From: Achromobacter sp. UMC46
GTDB lineage: Bacteria > Pseudomonadota > Gammaproteobacteria > Burkholderiales > Burkholderiaceae_B
DNA length: 64,000 bases
NCBI RefSeq assembly: GCF_014170335.1
Contig: NZ_LZZS01000003.1
Location: 310,001 to 374,000 of the forward strand
Reading direction: 5' to 3'
Shown here: one piece after another, positions 45,396 through 53,105 of the stretch
Layout: each line of letters begins with the position of its first letter
Position numbering within the stretch: the stretch's first letter is position 1
Notes under the pieces: generated by a model
What the model was told of the DNA's origin: nothing
The model's input: the letters and a program-made list of their open reading frames with translations, nothing else
The model's database searches: none
Translations under genes and position numbers: made by a program

Positions 45396-45476
45396 TCAGG
45401 CAGGCTTGATGCCGGCGTCGCCAATGACCGTGCCCCATTTGTCGAAGCCCGCCTTGCGGCCTGCATGGCCAATCAC
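45396..45476 (-). pseudogene. C-terminal remnant of a second Bug/TctC receptor gene
   Basis: In the gap after the intact receptor gene, the minus strand reads VIGHAGRKAGFDKWGTVIGD then AGIKPA and a stop. DKWGTVIGDAGIKPA resembles the usual C-terminus of Bug receptors and parallels the intact neighbour ending RWGKIVDESGAKVE. It starts in the stop codon of that neighbour in another frame and has no start of its own. It looks like the scar of a deleted tandem copy or of a gene replacement. Confidence 0.55.
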
Positions 45477-46441
45477 TCGACCTTCGCGCCCGATTCGTCG
45501 ACGATCTTGCCCCAGCGGATGCGGTCGTCGTGGATCAGCTTGGCGAATCCCTCGGGCGTGCTGGTAAGCACGCGAGCGCCCTGTTCCTGGTACTTCACGC
45601 GCAGGTCGTTCGCCTGCAGGGCCTTGTTGAACTCGGCGTTCAGGCGCTGCACGATGTCCTTGGGGGTGCCGGCCGGCGCGGCCAGGCCAAACCAGGTCAC
45701 GGCTTCAAAGCCCGGAAAGCCGCGTTCGGCAATGGTGGGCACGTCGGGCATGTCGGGCACACGCTGCGCCGAAGTCACCGCCAGCGCCCGCATCTTGCCG
45801 TTGCGCACGTGGCCGATCAGCGTGGGCACCGATGACAGGTACATGTCGATCTGACCGCCGATCAGGTCATTGGACGCTTGCGCCGCGCCCTTGTAGGGGA
45901 CGTGCGTGAGCTTGATGCCCGCGGCATTCTGCAATTGCACCGCAGCCAAGTGGGCCACGGTGCCGTTGCCCGAGCTGGCGAAGTTCAGGGACTCCGGCTT
46001 GGCCTTGGCGGCGGCGATCATGTCGTCGAAAGTCTTCAGCGGCGAGTTGGCGGGCACCACAATCACCAGCGGCGCGTCCGCGACCAGGCCGATAGCGGTC
46101 AGGTCCTTTTCGGGGTCATAGGGCAGCTTGGCGAAGAGCGTGGGATTGATCGCCAGGTTGCTGGTTTGGCCCAGCACCAGCGAGTAACCGTCCGGCGCCG
46201 ACTTGGCCACCGTATCCACGCCGATGTTGCCGCCCGATCCAGGCCGGTTTTCCGTGACGATGTTCCAGCCGGTATTGCCAGCCACCTTGATCGCGGCCTC
46301 TCTGGCCAGCACATCGGTGCCGCCACCGGGCGGGAAAGGGACGATCAGGCGAATGGGTTTGTTGGGGTAGCCCTGAGCGGCGGCAAGGCCGCTCACGTAC
46401 ACCAGGGCCAGCCCCGAAAGCACACGCGCGATCTGCTTCAT
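45473..46441 (-). CDS. Bug-type tripartite tricarboxylate transporter receptor
   Basis: This 322-residue periplasmic receptor of the TctC/Bug family has a signal peptide (LSGLALVYVSGLAAAQ) and the family stretch YPNKPIRLIVPFPPGGGTDV. Further typical motifs: ENRPGSGGNIGVDTVAKSAP and HVPYKGAAQASNDLIGGQID. Such receptors bind carboxylic acids, often without a nearby membrane component, as here. Divergent from an IclR regulator. Confidence 0.93.
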   Translation of the reverse strand: MKQIARVLSGLALVYVSGLAAAQGYPNKPIRLIVPFPPGGGTDVLAREAAIKVAGNTGWNIVTENRPGSGGNIGVDTVAKSAPDGYSLVLGQTSNLAINPTLFAKLPYDPEKDLTAIGLVADAPLVIVVPANSPLKTFDDMIAAAKAKPESLNFASSGNGTVAHLAAVQLQNAAGIKLTHVPYKGAAQASNDLIGGQIDMYLSSVPTLIGHVRNGKMRALAVTSAQRVPDMPDVPTIAERGFPGFEAVTWFGLAAPAGTPKDIVQRLNAEFNKALQANDLRVKYQEQGARVLTSTPEGFAKLIHDDRIRWGKIVDESGAKVE

Positions 46442-46487
46442 GGTTTGTCTCCGATATTTGTTTTTGGTGAGAGCATTGTGAATCCCT

Positions 46488-46524
46488 GTTCCGCTGAATA
46501 CAATGCAAGTCCGTACAGCGAAAC
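46488..46524. promoter_or_regulatory. Inverted repeat in the Bug receptor/IclR divergent gap
   Basis: GTTCCGCTG and CAGCGAAAC are reverse complements at eight of nine positions, separated by 19 bases, and end just before the IclR start codon. A second GTTC-N8-GAAC element follows across the start. A plausible IclR operator. Confidence 0.4.
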
Positions 46525-47265
46525 ATGTTCCGCATAATGAACGAAGACATACTTCAGGATTCTGACCAGGCCCCGGCGGAAGACGGCGTGGTGGCCGTGC
46601 GCCGGGCGATGAGCATCCTTGCGGCGTTCGGCGTGGACGACACCCATTTGCCGCTGGCTGAACTGAGCCGGCGTACCGGCTTTCACCGGTCCACCGTATT
46701 GCGCTTGGCGCGCACGCTGGCGATGGATGACTATCTGGCGCAACGGCCAGACGGCACATGGCGCCTGGCGCGCGCGGCCGGTTGGCTTGGCGCCTGCTAC
46801 CAGGCCACGTTCAACATTGTGGAAATCGTGCAGCCGGTACTGAGGGATCTATCGGCGGCAACAGGAGAAAGCGCCACGTTCTATGTGCGCGAGGGCAAAC
46901 AGCGCATCTGCATGGCGCGGGTCGAAGGGCCCAAATCGATCCGCCATCATGTGCGGGTCGGCGCGGCGCTGCCGCTTGCATTGGGTTCCCCGGGACGGGT
47001 ACTGCTCGCGTTTTCCGGAGAGCCGGGCGAGCCTTACGAATCGGTGCGCCGCGCGGGCTACATGATGTCCCTGGGCGAACGCGATGCCGAGGTTTCCAGC
47101 ATTTCCGCCCCGGTCTACGGCATCAACTGGACGTTGCAGGGCGCGATCTGCATCTCGGGGCCGATTTCGCGCCTGACGGAAAGCGTGCTGCTCGAACTGA
47201 AAGAGCCCATTCTCGCCGCAGCCAGCCGGTTATCGAGGTCGATGATGGGCGTGCGGCAAGGGTAG
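46525..47265 (+). CDS. IclR family transcriptional regulator
   Basis: This is a 246-residue IclR regulator: winged helix (LAELSRRTGFHRSTVLRLAR) and effector domain (TGESATFYVREGKQRICMAR; SSISAPVYGINWTLQGAICI). An ATG four codons in is an alternative start. Divergent from the Bug-RraA-dehydrogenase unit and likely its regulator, responding to a carboxylic acid. Confidence 0.92.
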   Translation: MFRIMNEDILQDSDQAPAEDGVVAVRRAMSILAAFGVDDTHLPLAELSRRTGFHRSTVLRLARTLAMDDYLAQRPDGTWRLARAAGWLGACYQATFNIVEIVQPVLRDLSAATGESATFYVREGKQRICMARVEGPKSIRHHVRVGAALPLALGSPGRVLLAFSGEPGEPYESVRRAGYMMSLGERDAEVSSISAPVYGINWTLQGAICISGPISRLTESVLLELKEPILAAASRLSRSMMGVRQG

Positions 47266-47413
47266 GGGGCGGGACGTTTGGATGGAGGTTGCGATTGTTC
47301 GATTGTTCTTTGGTGCGCAGCGTCCTGGATGTCTGCTTTCGACTGCACAACCCACAACGGTCAATCGAGCCTGTGCCAACCGGACATTCAGTTCGGCGCC
47401 CATGCTGTTTCCA

Positions 47414-48817
47414 CTAGCTTCCGATATCTGTGGGGGGCGTGGAGATTTCAGTCAGGCGTTGCCCGTCGTTGCCATCCTCGACTCTCCAGCCTCGGGTGTT
47501 TAACATCTTCCGTATTTCATCGGCTTTTGCCCAGTTCTTTGCCTCTCGGGCTTGAGCGCGTTCACCGAGCAGCACCCGGATACTTTCCGGAATGTCAGAC
47601 GTAACTGGGTTCCAATCGCGTAACCCGAGGCCCAGTACGAAATCAAAGCTGTCCACGGTCGCTTTCAAGGTCGCAGGTGGGAGCTCGCTCTTGACGAGTT
47701 CCCATAGCACGGCCAATGCCCTCGGCAGATTCAGGTCATCATTCAATTCGGCGTTGAAGCGTGCGGCGAAATCCGGATCGATGCGGCCCCCGTCCGACCA
47801 ACCGGAATAGAGATGCCGCAGCCGGTTCAAGGCTGTCTGCGCTGCACCAAGAGACGCCCAACTGAAATGCAGCTTGCTCCGGTAATGAGCTGTCATGCAC
47901 AGGTAACGATAGGCAAGGGGATCGATGTTCCGACTGCGCAAGGTCTGCAAGCGAACAAAATCCCCACTCGACTTCGACATCTTGCTGTCGGCATTGAGTG
48001 TTAGAAAATGTCCGTGTATCCAGAAATTCGCAAGACGAGTGCCGTAGGCCGCCTGTGTTTGCGCAATTTCGTTGCTGTGATGCACGGCGATATGGTCTTC
48101 TCCGCCACAGTGGATGTCGAACCAGATGCCGAGGTGTTTCGCCGACATGGCCGAGCACTCAATATGCCAGCCCGGAAATCCACGCCCCCATGGGCTATCC
48201 CATTCCATCTGCCGTGCTACGCCCTCCGGACTGAACTTCCATAACGCAAAATCCGTGATGTTCCGCTTCGCGCCAAGTGCTACGCGCTTGCCCGCCTGCA
48301 GGCCGGCACGGTCGAGCCGGGCCAGAAAGCCGTAGTCATCCTGTTTGCTTGTGTCGAAATAGAGACCGTCGTTGGTCCTATACACATAGCCGGACCGGTC
48401 CAACTCGCCGATAAAGGCGATCTGTTCGGCGATGTGATCGGTCGCGCGGCACCATACCGTCGGCTCCAGCAAGTTGAGGGCATGCCAATCCGCGAAGAAC
48501 GCCTCGGTGTAGCGCTGAGCAATAGCATAGGCGGACTCCCCGGTCCGTCTGCTACCTTTTTCCATCTTGTCTTCGCCTTCGTCGGCATCCGAAGTCAGAT
48601 GACCGACGTCGGTGATATTAACGACGTGACGGACCTCGTAGCCGTTACGAATGAGTACCCGGCGCAGAATGTCTTCAAACACATACGTCCTTAGATTGCC
48701 AATATGCGCATGGTCGTAGACGGTGGGTCCGCAGCAATACATGCCGACGTGGCCGGCGTGGATTGGCGTGAACGAGCGCACGGTACGCGACCAGGTGTCA
48801 TACAACGCAAGTGGCAT
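47414..48817 (-). CDS. cysS: Cysteinyl-tRNA synthetase
   Basis: This is a 467-residue class I synthetase of normal length. HIGH-type motif with first zinc ligand in MYCCGPTVYDHAHIGNLRTY; other zinc ligands in GWHIECSAM and VHHSNE; KMSKS motif in ADSKMSKSSGDFVRLQ; C-terminal anticodon region QAREAKNWAKADEIRKMLNT. All key residues are present, so it should be active. GGAGAGAG precedes the ATG. Base composition is less GC-rich than the neighbours and the flanks are accessory genes, so this may be an additional copy (inference). The leader has a Cys-Cys peptide and terminator. Confidence 0.95.
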   Translation of the reverse strand: MPLALYDTWSRTVRSFTPIHAGHVGMYCCGPTVYDHAHIGNLRTYVFEDILRRVLIRNGYEVRHVVNITDVGHLTSDADEGEDKMEKGSRRTGESAYAIAQRYTEAFFADWHALNLLEPTVWCRATDHIAEQIAFIGELDRSGYVYRTNDGLYFDTSKQDDYGFLARLDRAGLQAGKRVALGAKRNITDFALWKFSPEGVARQMEWDSPWGRGFPGWHIECSAMSAKHLGIWFDIHCGGEDHIAVHHSNEIAQTQAAYGTRLANFWIHGHFLTLNADSKMSKSSGDFVRLQTLRSRNIDPLAYRYLCMTAHYRSKLHFSWASLGAAQTALNRLRHLYSGWSDGGRIDPDFAARFNAELNDDLNLPRALAVLWELVKSELPPATLKATVDSFDFVLGLGLRDWNPVTSDIPESIRVLLGERAQAREAKNWAKADEIRKMLNTRGWRVEDGNDGQRLTEISTPPTDIGS

Positions 48818-48851
48818 CAACTCTCTCCGTATCGAAGGGCGCAGGCAAAAC

Positions 48852-48881
48852 AAAAAAGCCGCCGGTTTTGCAACGGGCGGC
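48852..48881 (-). terminator. Attenuator-like intrinsic terminator in the cysS leader
   Basis: Read on the minus strand, GCCGCC and GGCGGC form a six-pair stem (with a further C-G pair beyond a mismatch) around a loop containing TTGCAAAA, directly followed by TTTTTT. It ends about 35 bases before the cysS start codon and lies between a Cys-Cys leader frame and the gene, the expected place for a transcription attenuator. Confidence 0.75.
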
Positions 48882-48898
48882 CAGAGGCGATGGATTTA

Positions 48899-48921
48899 GC
48901 GTGTAGCTAATTGCTAGACGC
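48899..48921 (-). other. Leader hairpin covering the stop codon of the Cys-Cys leader peptide
   Basis: GCGTCTAGC and GCTACACGC (minus strand) pair with one mismatch around a five-base loop. It includes the last codons and stop of the leader frame. It could be the pause or alternative hairpin of the attenuator. Confidence 0.5.
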
Positions 48922-48990
48922 AGTTTCCCCCGGCACGTTCTGACAACATGCACGGACCAGCGAAAAGAGGGATATGGAGCGAGTAGTCAT
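48907..48990 (-). CDS. Putative leader peptide with tandem Cys codons upstream of cysS
   Basis: This is a 27-codon open frame, ATG to TAG, reading MTTRSISLFSLVRACCQNVP then GETASSN. Codons 15 and 16 are both TGT. A weak AGGA lies about ten bases before the ATG. The frame is followed within 30 bases by an intrinsic terminator and then cysS. Ribosome stalling at the Cys codons when Cys-tRNA is scarce would favour read-through into cysS. The arrangement is visible; the mechanism is inference. Confidence 0.6.
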   Translation of the reverse strand: MTTRSISLFSLVRACCQNVPGETASSN

Positions 48991-49023
48991 GCCTACAATC
49001 CTAGCGGCGTTTGGCTGTGCAGG

Positions 49024-49164
49024 TCAATACTGGCGAATGACCTGAGCGTCGCCTTCGTGCGCCGCATCGAATGGGTTCCGTACGTTCTGAACGCTGGGGC
49101 AATGATCAATGCCGACCACAACACGGTCGTCGTTCGCGGTCACAAACCATTCTTGTGTGTGCAT
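49024..49164 (-). CDS. Possible small ORF, unknown
   Basis: This is a 46-codon frame starting MHTQEWFVTANDDRVVVGID and ending GDAQVIRQY. Third-position base use looks coding, but I recognise no family and see no strong ribosome site. A longer version with a TTG start would overlap the stop of the DUF1214 fragment. It may be part of the same decayed region. Low confidence. Confidence 0.25.
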   Translation of the reverse strand: MHTQEWFVTANDDRVVVGIDHCPSVQNVRNPFDAAHEGDAQVIRQY

Positions 49165-49235
49165 GCAGACAAGGCCAGATGACGTCCGACCCGCGACGCG
49201 CGATCGCGCGCCTCGGGCTGCCTGTTGGACGATGA

Positions 49236-49475
49236 TCAACTCTCAAGTTTCGGCAGCTTGTATGCACCTTCAACCACGGACGCGCCCGGCATGTAGATGC
49301 GCGTGCAAGTCCAGAAAGGCGCGGTAGGAATGATCAGTTCGTTGGCGTGTTTGCCCTTGCCATACTCGCTCTCCGGCACGAAATAGATGTCGAATGTTTT
49401 CCCGTCCGGATTCAACTTGATGTCGCTGTTGCTGATTGTGGAAACCGCCATTGACGCCCGGCGCTCTCGACCCAT
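49236..49475 (-). pseudogene. DUF1214 C-terminal fragment
   Basis: The roughly 75-residue frame holds SDIKLNPDGKTFDIYFVPES and ELIIPTAPFWTCTRIYMPGA then SVVEGAYKLPKLES, which match the end of DUF1214 proteins (LxxNxDGxxDIY ... P..PF....R.Y.P). Full-length proteins are several hundred residues, and the upstream sequence does not continue the domain in any frame, so this is a 5'-truncated remnant. An ATG within the fragment could still be translated. Confidence 0.6.
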
Positions 49476-49547
49476 TGCTACCGTTCAAACTTCGTCGAGC
49501 AACGTTCGATTTGTAGCGGATGATTCTGCGGCATGTCTTTTGACGCG

Positions 49548-49757
49548 CTACTTTTTCGCAAGAAACGCCGCCACTAAGGCGTTTGCGTGACCGTGACCGA
49601 TCTGGTGCTGCGTCTTTAGGCAGTTGACGAGTTCCATGTGTTTTAGCGGACCCGCATTCTGAAGAATATCCATCCAATGCGTTATTGGTTTTTCGTAAGT
49701 CTTTTCGATGGAAGGAAAGTAGGAGGCAGGTCCTTTTACCTTGGATGTCTCAACCAT
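49548..49757 (-). CDS. DUF4287 family protein
   Basis: This is a 69-residue protein with the complete DUF4287 pattern: GPASYFPSIEKTYEKPITHW, HMELVNCLKTQHQIGHGHAN, ALVAAFLAKK. GGAG lies eight bases before the chosen ATG. Small proteins of this family occur in many soil bacteria; function unknown. It sits in a less GC-rich region between a PhyH-type gene and a DUF1214 fragment. Confidence 0.85.
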   Translation of the reverse strand: MVETSKVKGPASYFPSIEKTYEKPITHWMDILQNAGPLKHMELVNCLKTQHQIGHGHANALVAAFLAKK

Positions 49758-49808
49758 GGAAGGCTCCGTCAAAGGGTGGAAGTGGGGTTCGAGAAGGATA
49801 AAGGTGTG

Positions 49809-49850
49809 AGACTACAATTTCTCCAGCCATATGCCGCGAATTTGTAGTCT
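49809..49850. repeat. Long inverted repeat between DUF4287 and PhyH genes
   Basis: AGACTACAATTTC and GAATTTGTAGTCT are reverse complements at 12 of 13 positions with a 16-base loop, in a clearly AT-rich gap. It could be a terminator of the PhyH-type gene, an operator for the DUF4287 gene, or a leftover of a mobile element end. Confidence 0.5.
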
Positions 49851-49869
49851 GACATCTTTTATTGATTGC

Positions 49870-50583
49870 TCATCTGCTAGTACGCAGATCGAAACGAGTC
49901 GTGGCCATCATCCTGATACGGCTGGTCGAATTGACGGAGGGGGTGTGCAGCACGCGCATATCCATCAAAAAAACATCGCCAGCCCGTCCCGACATCTCGA
50001 TGATCTCAGTGTCGGTTGTGCTGAGAACAGCTTCGAGATCAACTGGCGTTTTCAACGAACTACGAAGCCTCCCAGCCGTTTCACCCGCCACGCGATGAGA
50101 ACGGGCCAACGCTAAAGTCGCGCCTCCGTGTTCAATAACGTCGTCGATCAGATAGAACACCTGGATGCCGGGGATCTCAGCGCCGGATTTCGCAGCTAGG
50201 TCAACGTGCCAGTTCAGGCGGCCCAGAGACCATGGCCCTTGATGAGACAGGGACAGCAAAGGCTGCGTGCCTTGGCTGGATTGCGGGGCTCTGCCGGTCA
50301 GGTCTGCGATTGCGTTGCGAATTTCCGCCGTGTTCAGCGTTTCATCCAGATCCGCAATCTTCACCATCGAGGATAGCTTTGCGATCTGCTGAAACGGCGA
50401 CAAATTGTTCAGTGAACTGCCAAGACTTTTGCCGCCGGCCCAGACCTTGAGCCGCGATAGCTCTCCCAGAATGCACTCCCGAAGCGGCTTCAGACACCGC
50501 TTGGAATGTACATGGCTCAATCGTAAGTACCCTTCTCTACGGAAAAAGTCGAGCTCTGATTGATTGAACGTTTTGCCTGTCAT
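49870..50583 (-). CDS. Phytanoyl-CoA dioxygenase (PhyH)-family oxygenase
   Basis: This is a 237-residue Fe(II)/2-oxoglutarate oxygenase candidate. The metal-binding HxD is in RLNWHVDLAAKSG and the distal His in DMRVLHTPSVNSTSRIRMMA, with a following Arg for 2-oxoglutarate. The hydrophobic strand IPGIQVFYLIDDVIEHGGAT matches the family core. PhyH-like enzymes often tailor small molecules; substrate unknown. Base composition is lower in GC than the window average, consistent with transfer. Confidence 0.8.
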   Translation of the reverse strand: MTGKTFNQSELDFFRREGYLRLSHVHSKRCLKPLRECILGELSRLKVWAGGKSLGSSLNNLSPFQQIAKLSSMVKIADLDETLNTAEIRNAIADLTGRAPQSSQGTQPLLSLSHQGPWSLGRLNWHVDLAAKSGAEIPGIQVFYLIDDVIEHGGATLALARSHRVAGETAGRLRSSLKTPVDLEAVLSTTDTEIIEMSGRAGDVFLMDMRVLHTPSVNSTSRIRMMATTRFDLRTSR

Positions 50584-50782
50584 GTTCGAGACTTTCGTAT
50601 AACGGCTTCTGTTCGGAAGTCGTAAAGGTCATTTAATCCGTAGGTTGCTGGTTTCGGTAGTTTACAGATTCCAACTCGCTGAACGTCTGAAACTGGCCGG
50701 AGGCAACCCCTCGTCGAAGTCCGCCGCTGACCCGAAGCAGCCTTTGGTCGGAACGGTGGGAGACTGCGCTATGCTTTCGGCG

Positions 50783-52480
50783 CTATGCAACCGACCGTCG
50801 TCGCAGAAACTCTACAAAGGCCTCTGAGCTCAACGGGCGGCTAACCAGATAACCCTGGATGGAGTCGCAACCGGCGTCCTTCAACTCATCGGCCTGATGC
50901 TGATGCTCGACCCCTTCGGCGACAGTTTTCATGCCCAGCGAACGAGCAAGACCAACGATGCCTCGAATTACCGCCGAGGCCTTGTCTGACACCGCCAGCC
51001 CGCGGACAAAGGATTTGTCGATCTTGAGAGTGTCCACAGGCAGTCGGACCAGATAGCTCAAACTTGAGTAACCCGCACCGAAGTCGTCCAGCGACGTGCA
51101 TAGCCCGGCTTGTTTCAGCGTGGCGAGAACTGAAGTCGCCATGTCGATATCGCTCACCAGGCAGTCTTCCGTAATTTCCACATCGAGCATGGCGGCGGAG
51201 ATGCCGTGTTTCCCGACGACATGGCGAATTCGATCTGCGAGCTCCATGTCGAGTAGTTGCCGAGCCGATAGATTCAGGCTGATTCGCGGTACGGTGACGC
51301 CCATCCGTTGCCATGCGGCGATATGCAGGCAAACCGTATTGAGCAGCCATTCGACTAGTGTGCTTTCATAGGGGGACTCAAGCAGCAGAGCCAGGAACGC
51401 GTCAGGAGTCAGCAAGCCCCGGTCGGGATGACGCCAGCGAAGAAGCGCCTCAGCACCGATCAGTGAGGCGTCAGCAAGTGATATCTGAGGCTGAAAATGA
51501 AGCTCGAACTGGTTCTCGGAAAATGCCGCACGGAGATCGGAGCGCAGCGCGACACGGTTGCGCACGCCCCGGTCCAGTATCACGTCATACGTGCGGACTT
51601 GAAGCCCGCCGGCCGACTTGGCTGCGTACATGGCCGTATCGGCCTGACTCAGCAATGTCTCGGCGGTTTCCGGGTTTTCTCCCATTACCGCGATACCAAT
51701 GCTGGCGGACAGAGAGATCATTCGACCGCCTATTTCGAACGGCATCGCAAGCGAGCTGAGTACCGAAAATGCGCACGCTTCTGCTGCGCTTTTTGTGGTG
51801 TTGCGTAACAGGAGAACAAACTCGTCGCCGCCTACGCGCGCAGCAAAAAAGGCCGGTCCGAGGCTGGCAGTAAGCCTTACCGAAAAATTACGTAGCAATT
51901 CATCACCGGCAGCATGTCCGAGCGCGTCGTTGACTTCCTTGAGATGGTCCAAGTCAATAAATAGCACCGCGACAGAGACGCCATTCGGTGCGCGTGGCAC
52001 GGCTGCGTCCGCGACTGCACGAGATAGCGCTTCCATGCAACTGCGTCGATTGGCCAAGCCCGTCAGATAATCGTGGCTCGCTTCAAATTCCAACTGGGCA
52101 GCGTGCTCGTGTTCGCGCGTGACGTCGCGAAAAAGCACCGTAATGCCTTCATCGTGGCGAAATGAGCGCGCTTCAAACCAAGTACGAAGTGGGGCGTAAT
52201 AGCCAGTGTGACAGCCGGGAAGTCCTGTAGCCGCTGTCTGCTGGTAGATTCGGTAGTAGCCGGAGTGCACCAAGTCCGGGTAGCACTGCCAGATTCCGCG
52301 TCCGAGGAGGTTTTGCCGGTCCTGCTGCAAATATCGCTCGGCGGTATCGTTGAGGTACGTGAAGCGCCAAGACTTGTCTATCGACATGAATCCGTCGCTA
52401 AGGCTATCAAGCATTTCCGCCAGATGAGCCGGCGCAGGCTGGTTGGCCCCCGCCGATGGATGGTGCGTATGTCGTGCCAT
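50783..52480 (-). CDS. PAS-GGDEF-EAL cyclic-di-GMP protein
   Basis: This is a 565-residue cytoplasmic protein with no membrane segment. A PAS domain (LDSLSDGFMSIDKSWRFTYL, about 22-130) is followed by GGDEF (ASHDYLTGLANRR; intact RVGGDEFVLLL; about 135-300) and EAL (intact GAEALLRWRHP, EITEDCL, DDFGAGYSSLSYLV, AEGVE; about 310-560). Both catalytic motifs are preserved, so synthesis and degradation of c-di-GMP are both possible. No RxxD inhibition site is seen before GGDEF. Confidence 0.95.
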   Translation of the reverse strand: MARHTHHPSAGANQPAPAHLAEMLDSLSDGFMSIDKSWRFTYLNDTAERYLQQDRQNLLGRGIWQCYPDLVHSGYYRIYQQTAATGLPGCHTGYYAPLRTWFEARSFRHDEGITVLFRDVTREHEHAAQLEFEASHDYLTGLANRRSCMEALSRAVADAAVPRAPNGVSVAVLFIDLDHLKEVNDALGHAAGDELLRNFSVRLTASLGPAFFAARVGGDEFVLLLRNTTKSAAEACAFSVLSSLAMPFEIGGRMISLSASIGIAVMGENPETAETLLSQADTAMYAAKSAGGLQVRTYDVILDRGVRNRVALRSDLRAAFSENQFELHFQPQISLADASLIGAEALLRWRHPDRGLLTPDAFLALLLESPYESTLVEWLLNTVCLHIAAWQRMGVTVPRISLNLSARQLLDMELADRIRHVVGKHGISAAMLDVEITEDCLVSDIDMATSVLATLKQAGLCTSLDDFGAGYSSLSYLVRLPVDTLKIDKSFVRGLAVSDKASAVIRGIVGLARSLGMKTVAEGVEHQHQADELKDAGCDSIQGYLVSRPLSSEAFVEFLRRRSVA

Positions 52481-52787
52481 TTTTCGGACCTATGTTTGCC
52501 TGGAACTTAAGAGCCATTGTTGGCCCGCAAACCGTGTGTCCGAATATTCTAACGGCCTGTGCTGATCCATGTCAGACAAGGGGCAGGCCTTACAAATCTC
52601 AAATTTTCACATTGTCGAAATCGCCAGCCCGGACCGGGACCGTCCAATGGATGGGCCGAGTCATCTTCACCCCCAAGCAAAATGCGCATGCGAAGAGGTA
52701 TAGATGAGCCTGAGGGAAATTGATTCTTGCATTCCTGCTGAACGGCATGACTACGTCCGTTGAATAACGGGCATTGGCGCCTGCTTC
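52481..52787. other. Intergenic stretch without a recognised gene
   Basis: About 307 bases between the start of the PAS-GGDEF-EAL gene and the end of the DUF1634 gene. It must contain the promoter of the former. No conserved frame, terminator with T-run or repeat is convincing to me. Confidence 0.5.
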
Positions 52788-53105
52788 TCACAGCGCGAGC
52801 AGAACCCCAACCCCAATGACCGCCAGCACAAAGGACGATAGCCCCGCAAAGACGTAATCGCGTTCGCGGAGGAACATGCAGGACAACAGCGCCACGCGTG
52901 CCACTGGCAGCAAGATGAAGACTACGACGCCAGCCTTGACGAGCCAGAATCCCCCTTTCAGAATCGGCACGGCATAGCCGAATTGACAGAATGCCATCAT
53001 GGTCATGCCCACCGCGATCATTGCCGACGCAATCCAGGTGCCATACCAAAGCAGGCCGGCGATCAGCCTGTCGTTCTTTTCGATTGCATTGATGGGCTGT
53101 TTCAT
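52788..53105 (-). CDS. DUF1634 membrane protein
   Basis: This 105-residue protein has three hydrophobic helices (GTWIASAMIAVGMTMMAFCQ; KAGVVVFILLPVARVALLSC; LSSFVLAVIGVGVLLAL) and the family stretch LLPVARVALLSCMFLRERDY. DUF1634 genes typically follow a TSUP transporter gene, as here, where the ATG overlaps the TSUP stop by one base. Probably an accessory subunit of that transporter. Confidence 0.88.
   Translation of the reverse strand: MKQPINAIEKNDRLIAGLLWYGTWIASAMIAVGMTMMAFCQFGYAVPILKGGFWLVKAGVVVFILLPVARVALLSCMFLRERDYVFAGLSSFVLAVIGVGVLLAL

Noticed and set aside
48818-48990. T-box riboswitch upstream of cysS
   Set aside because: No T-box consensus sequence or specifier-loop architecture is seen; the Cys-Cys leader frame with terminator explains the region better, and T-boxes are rare in this lineage.
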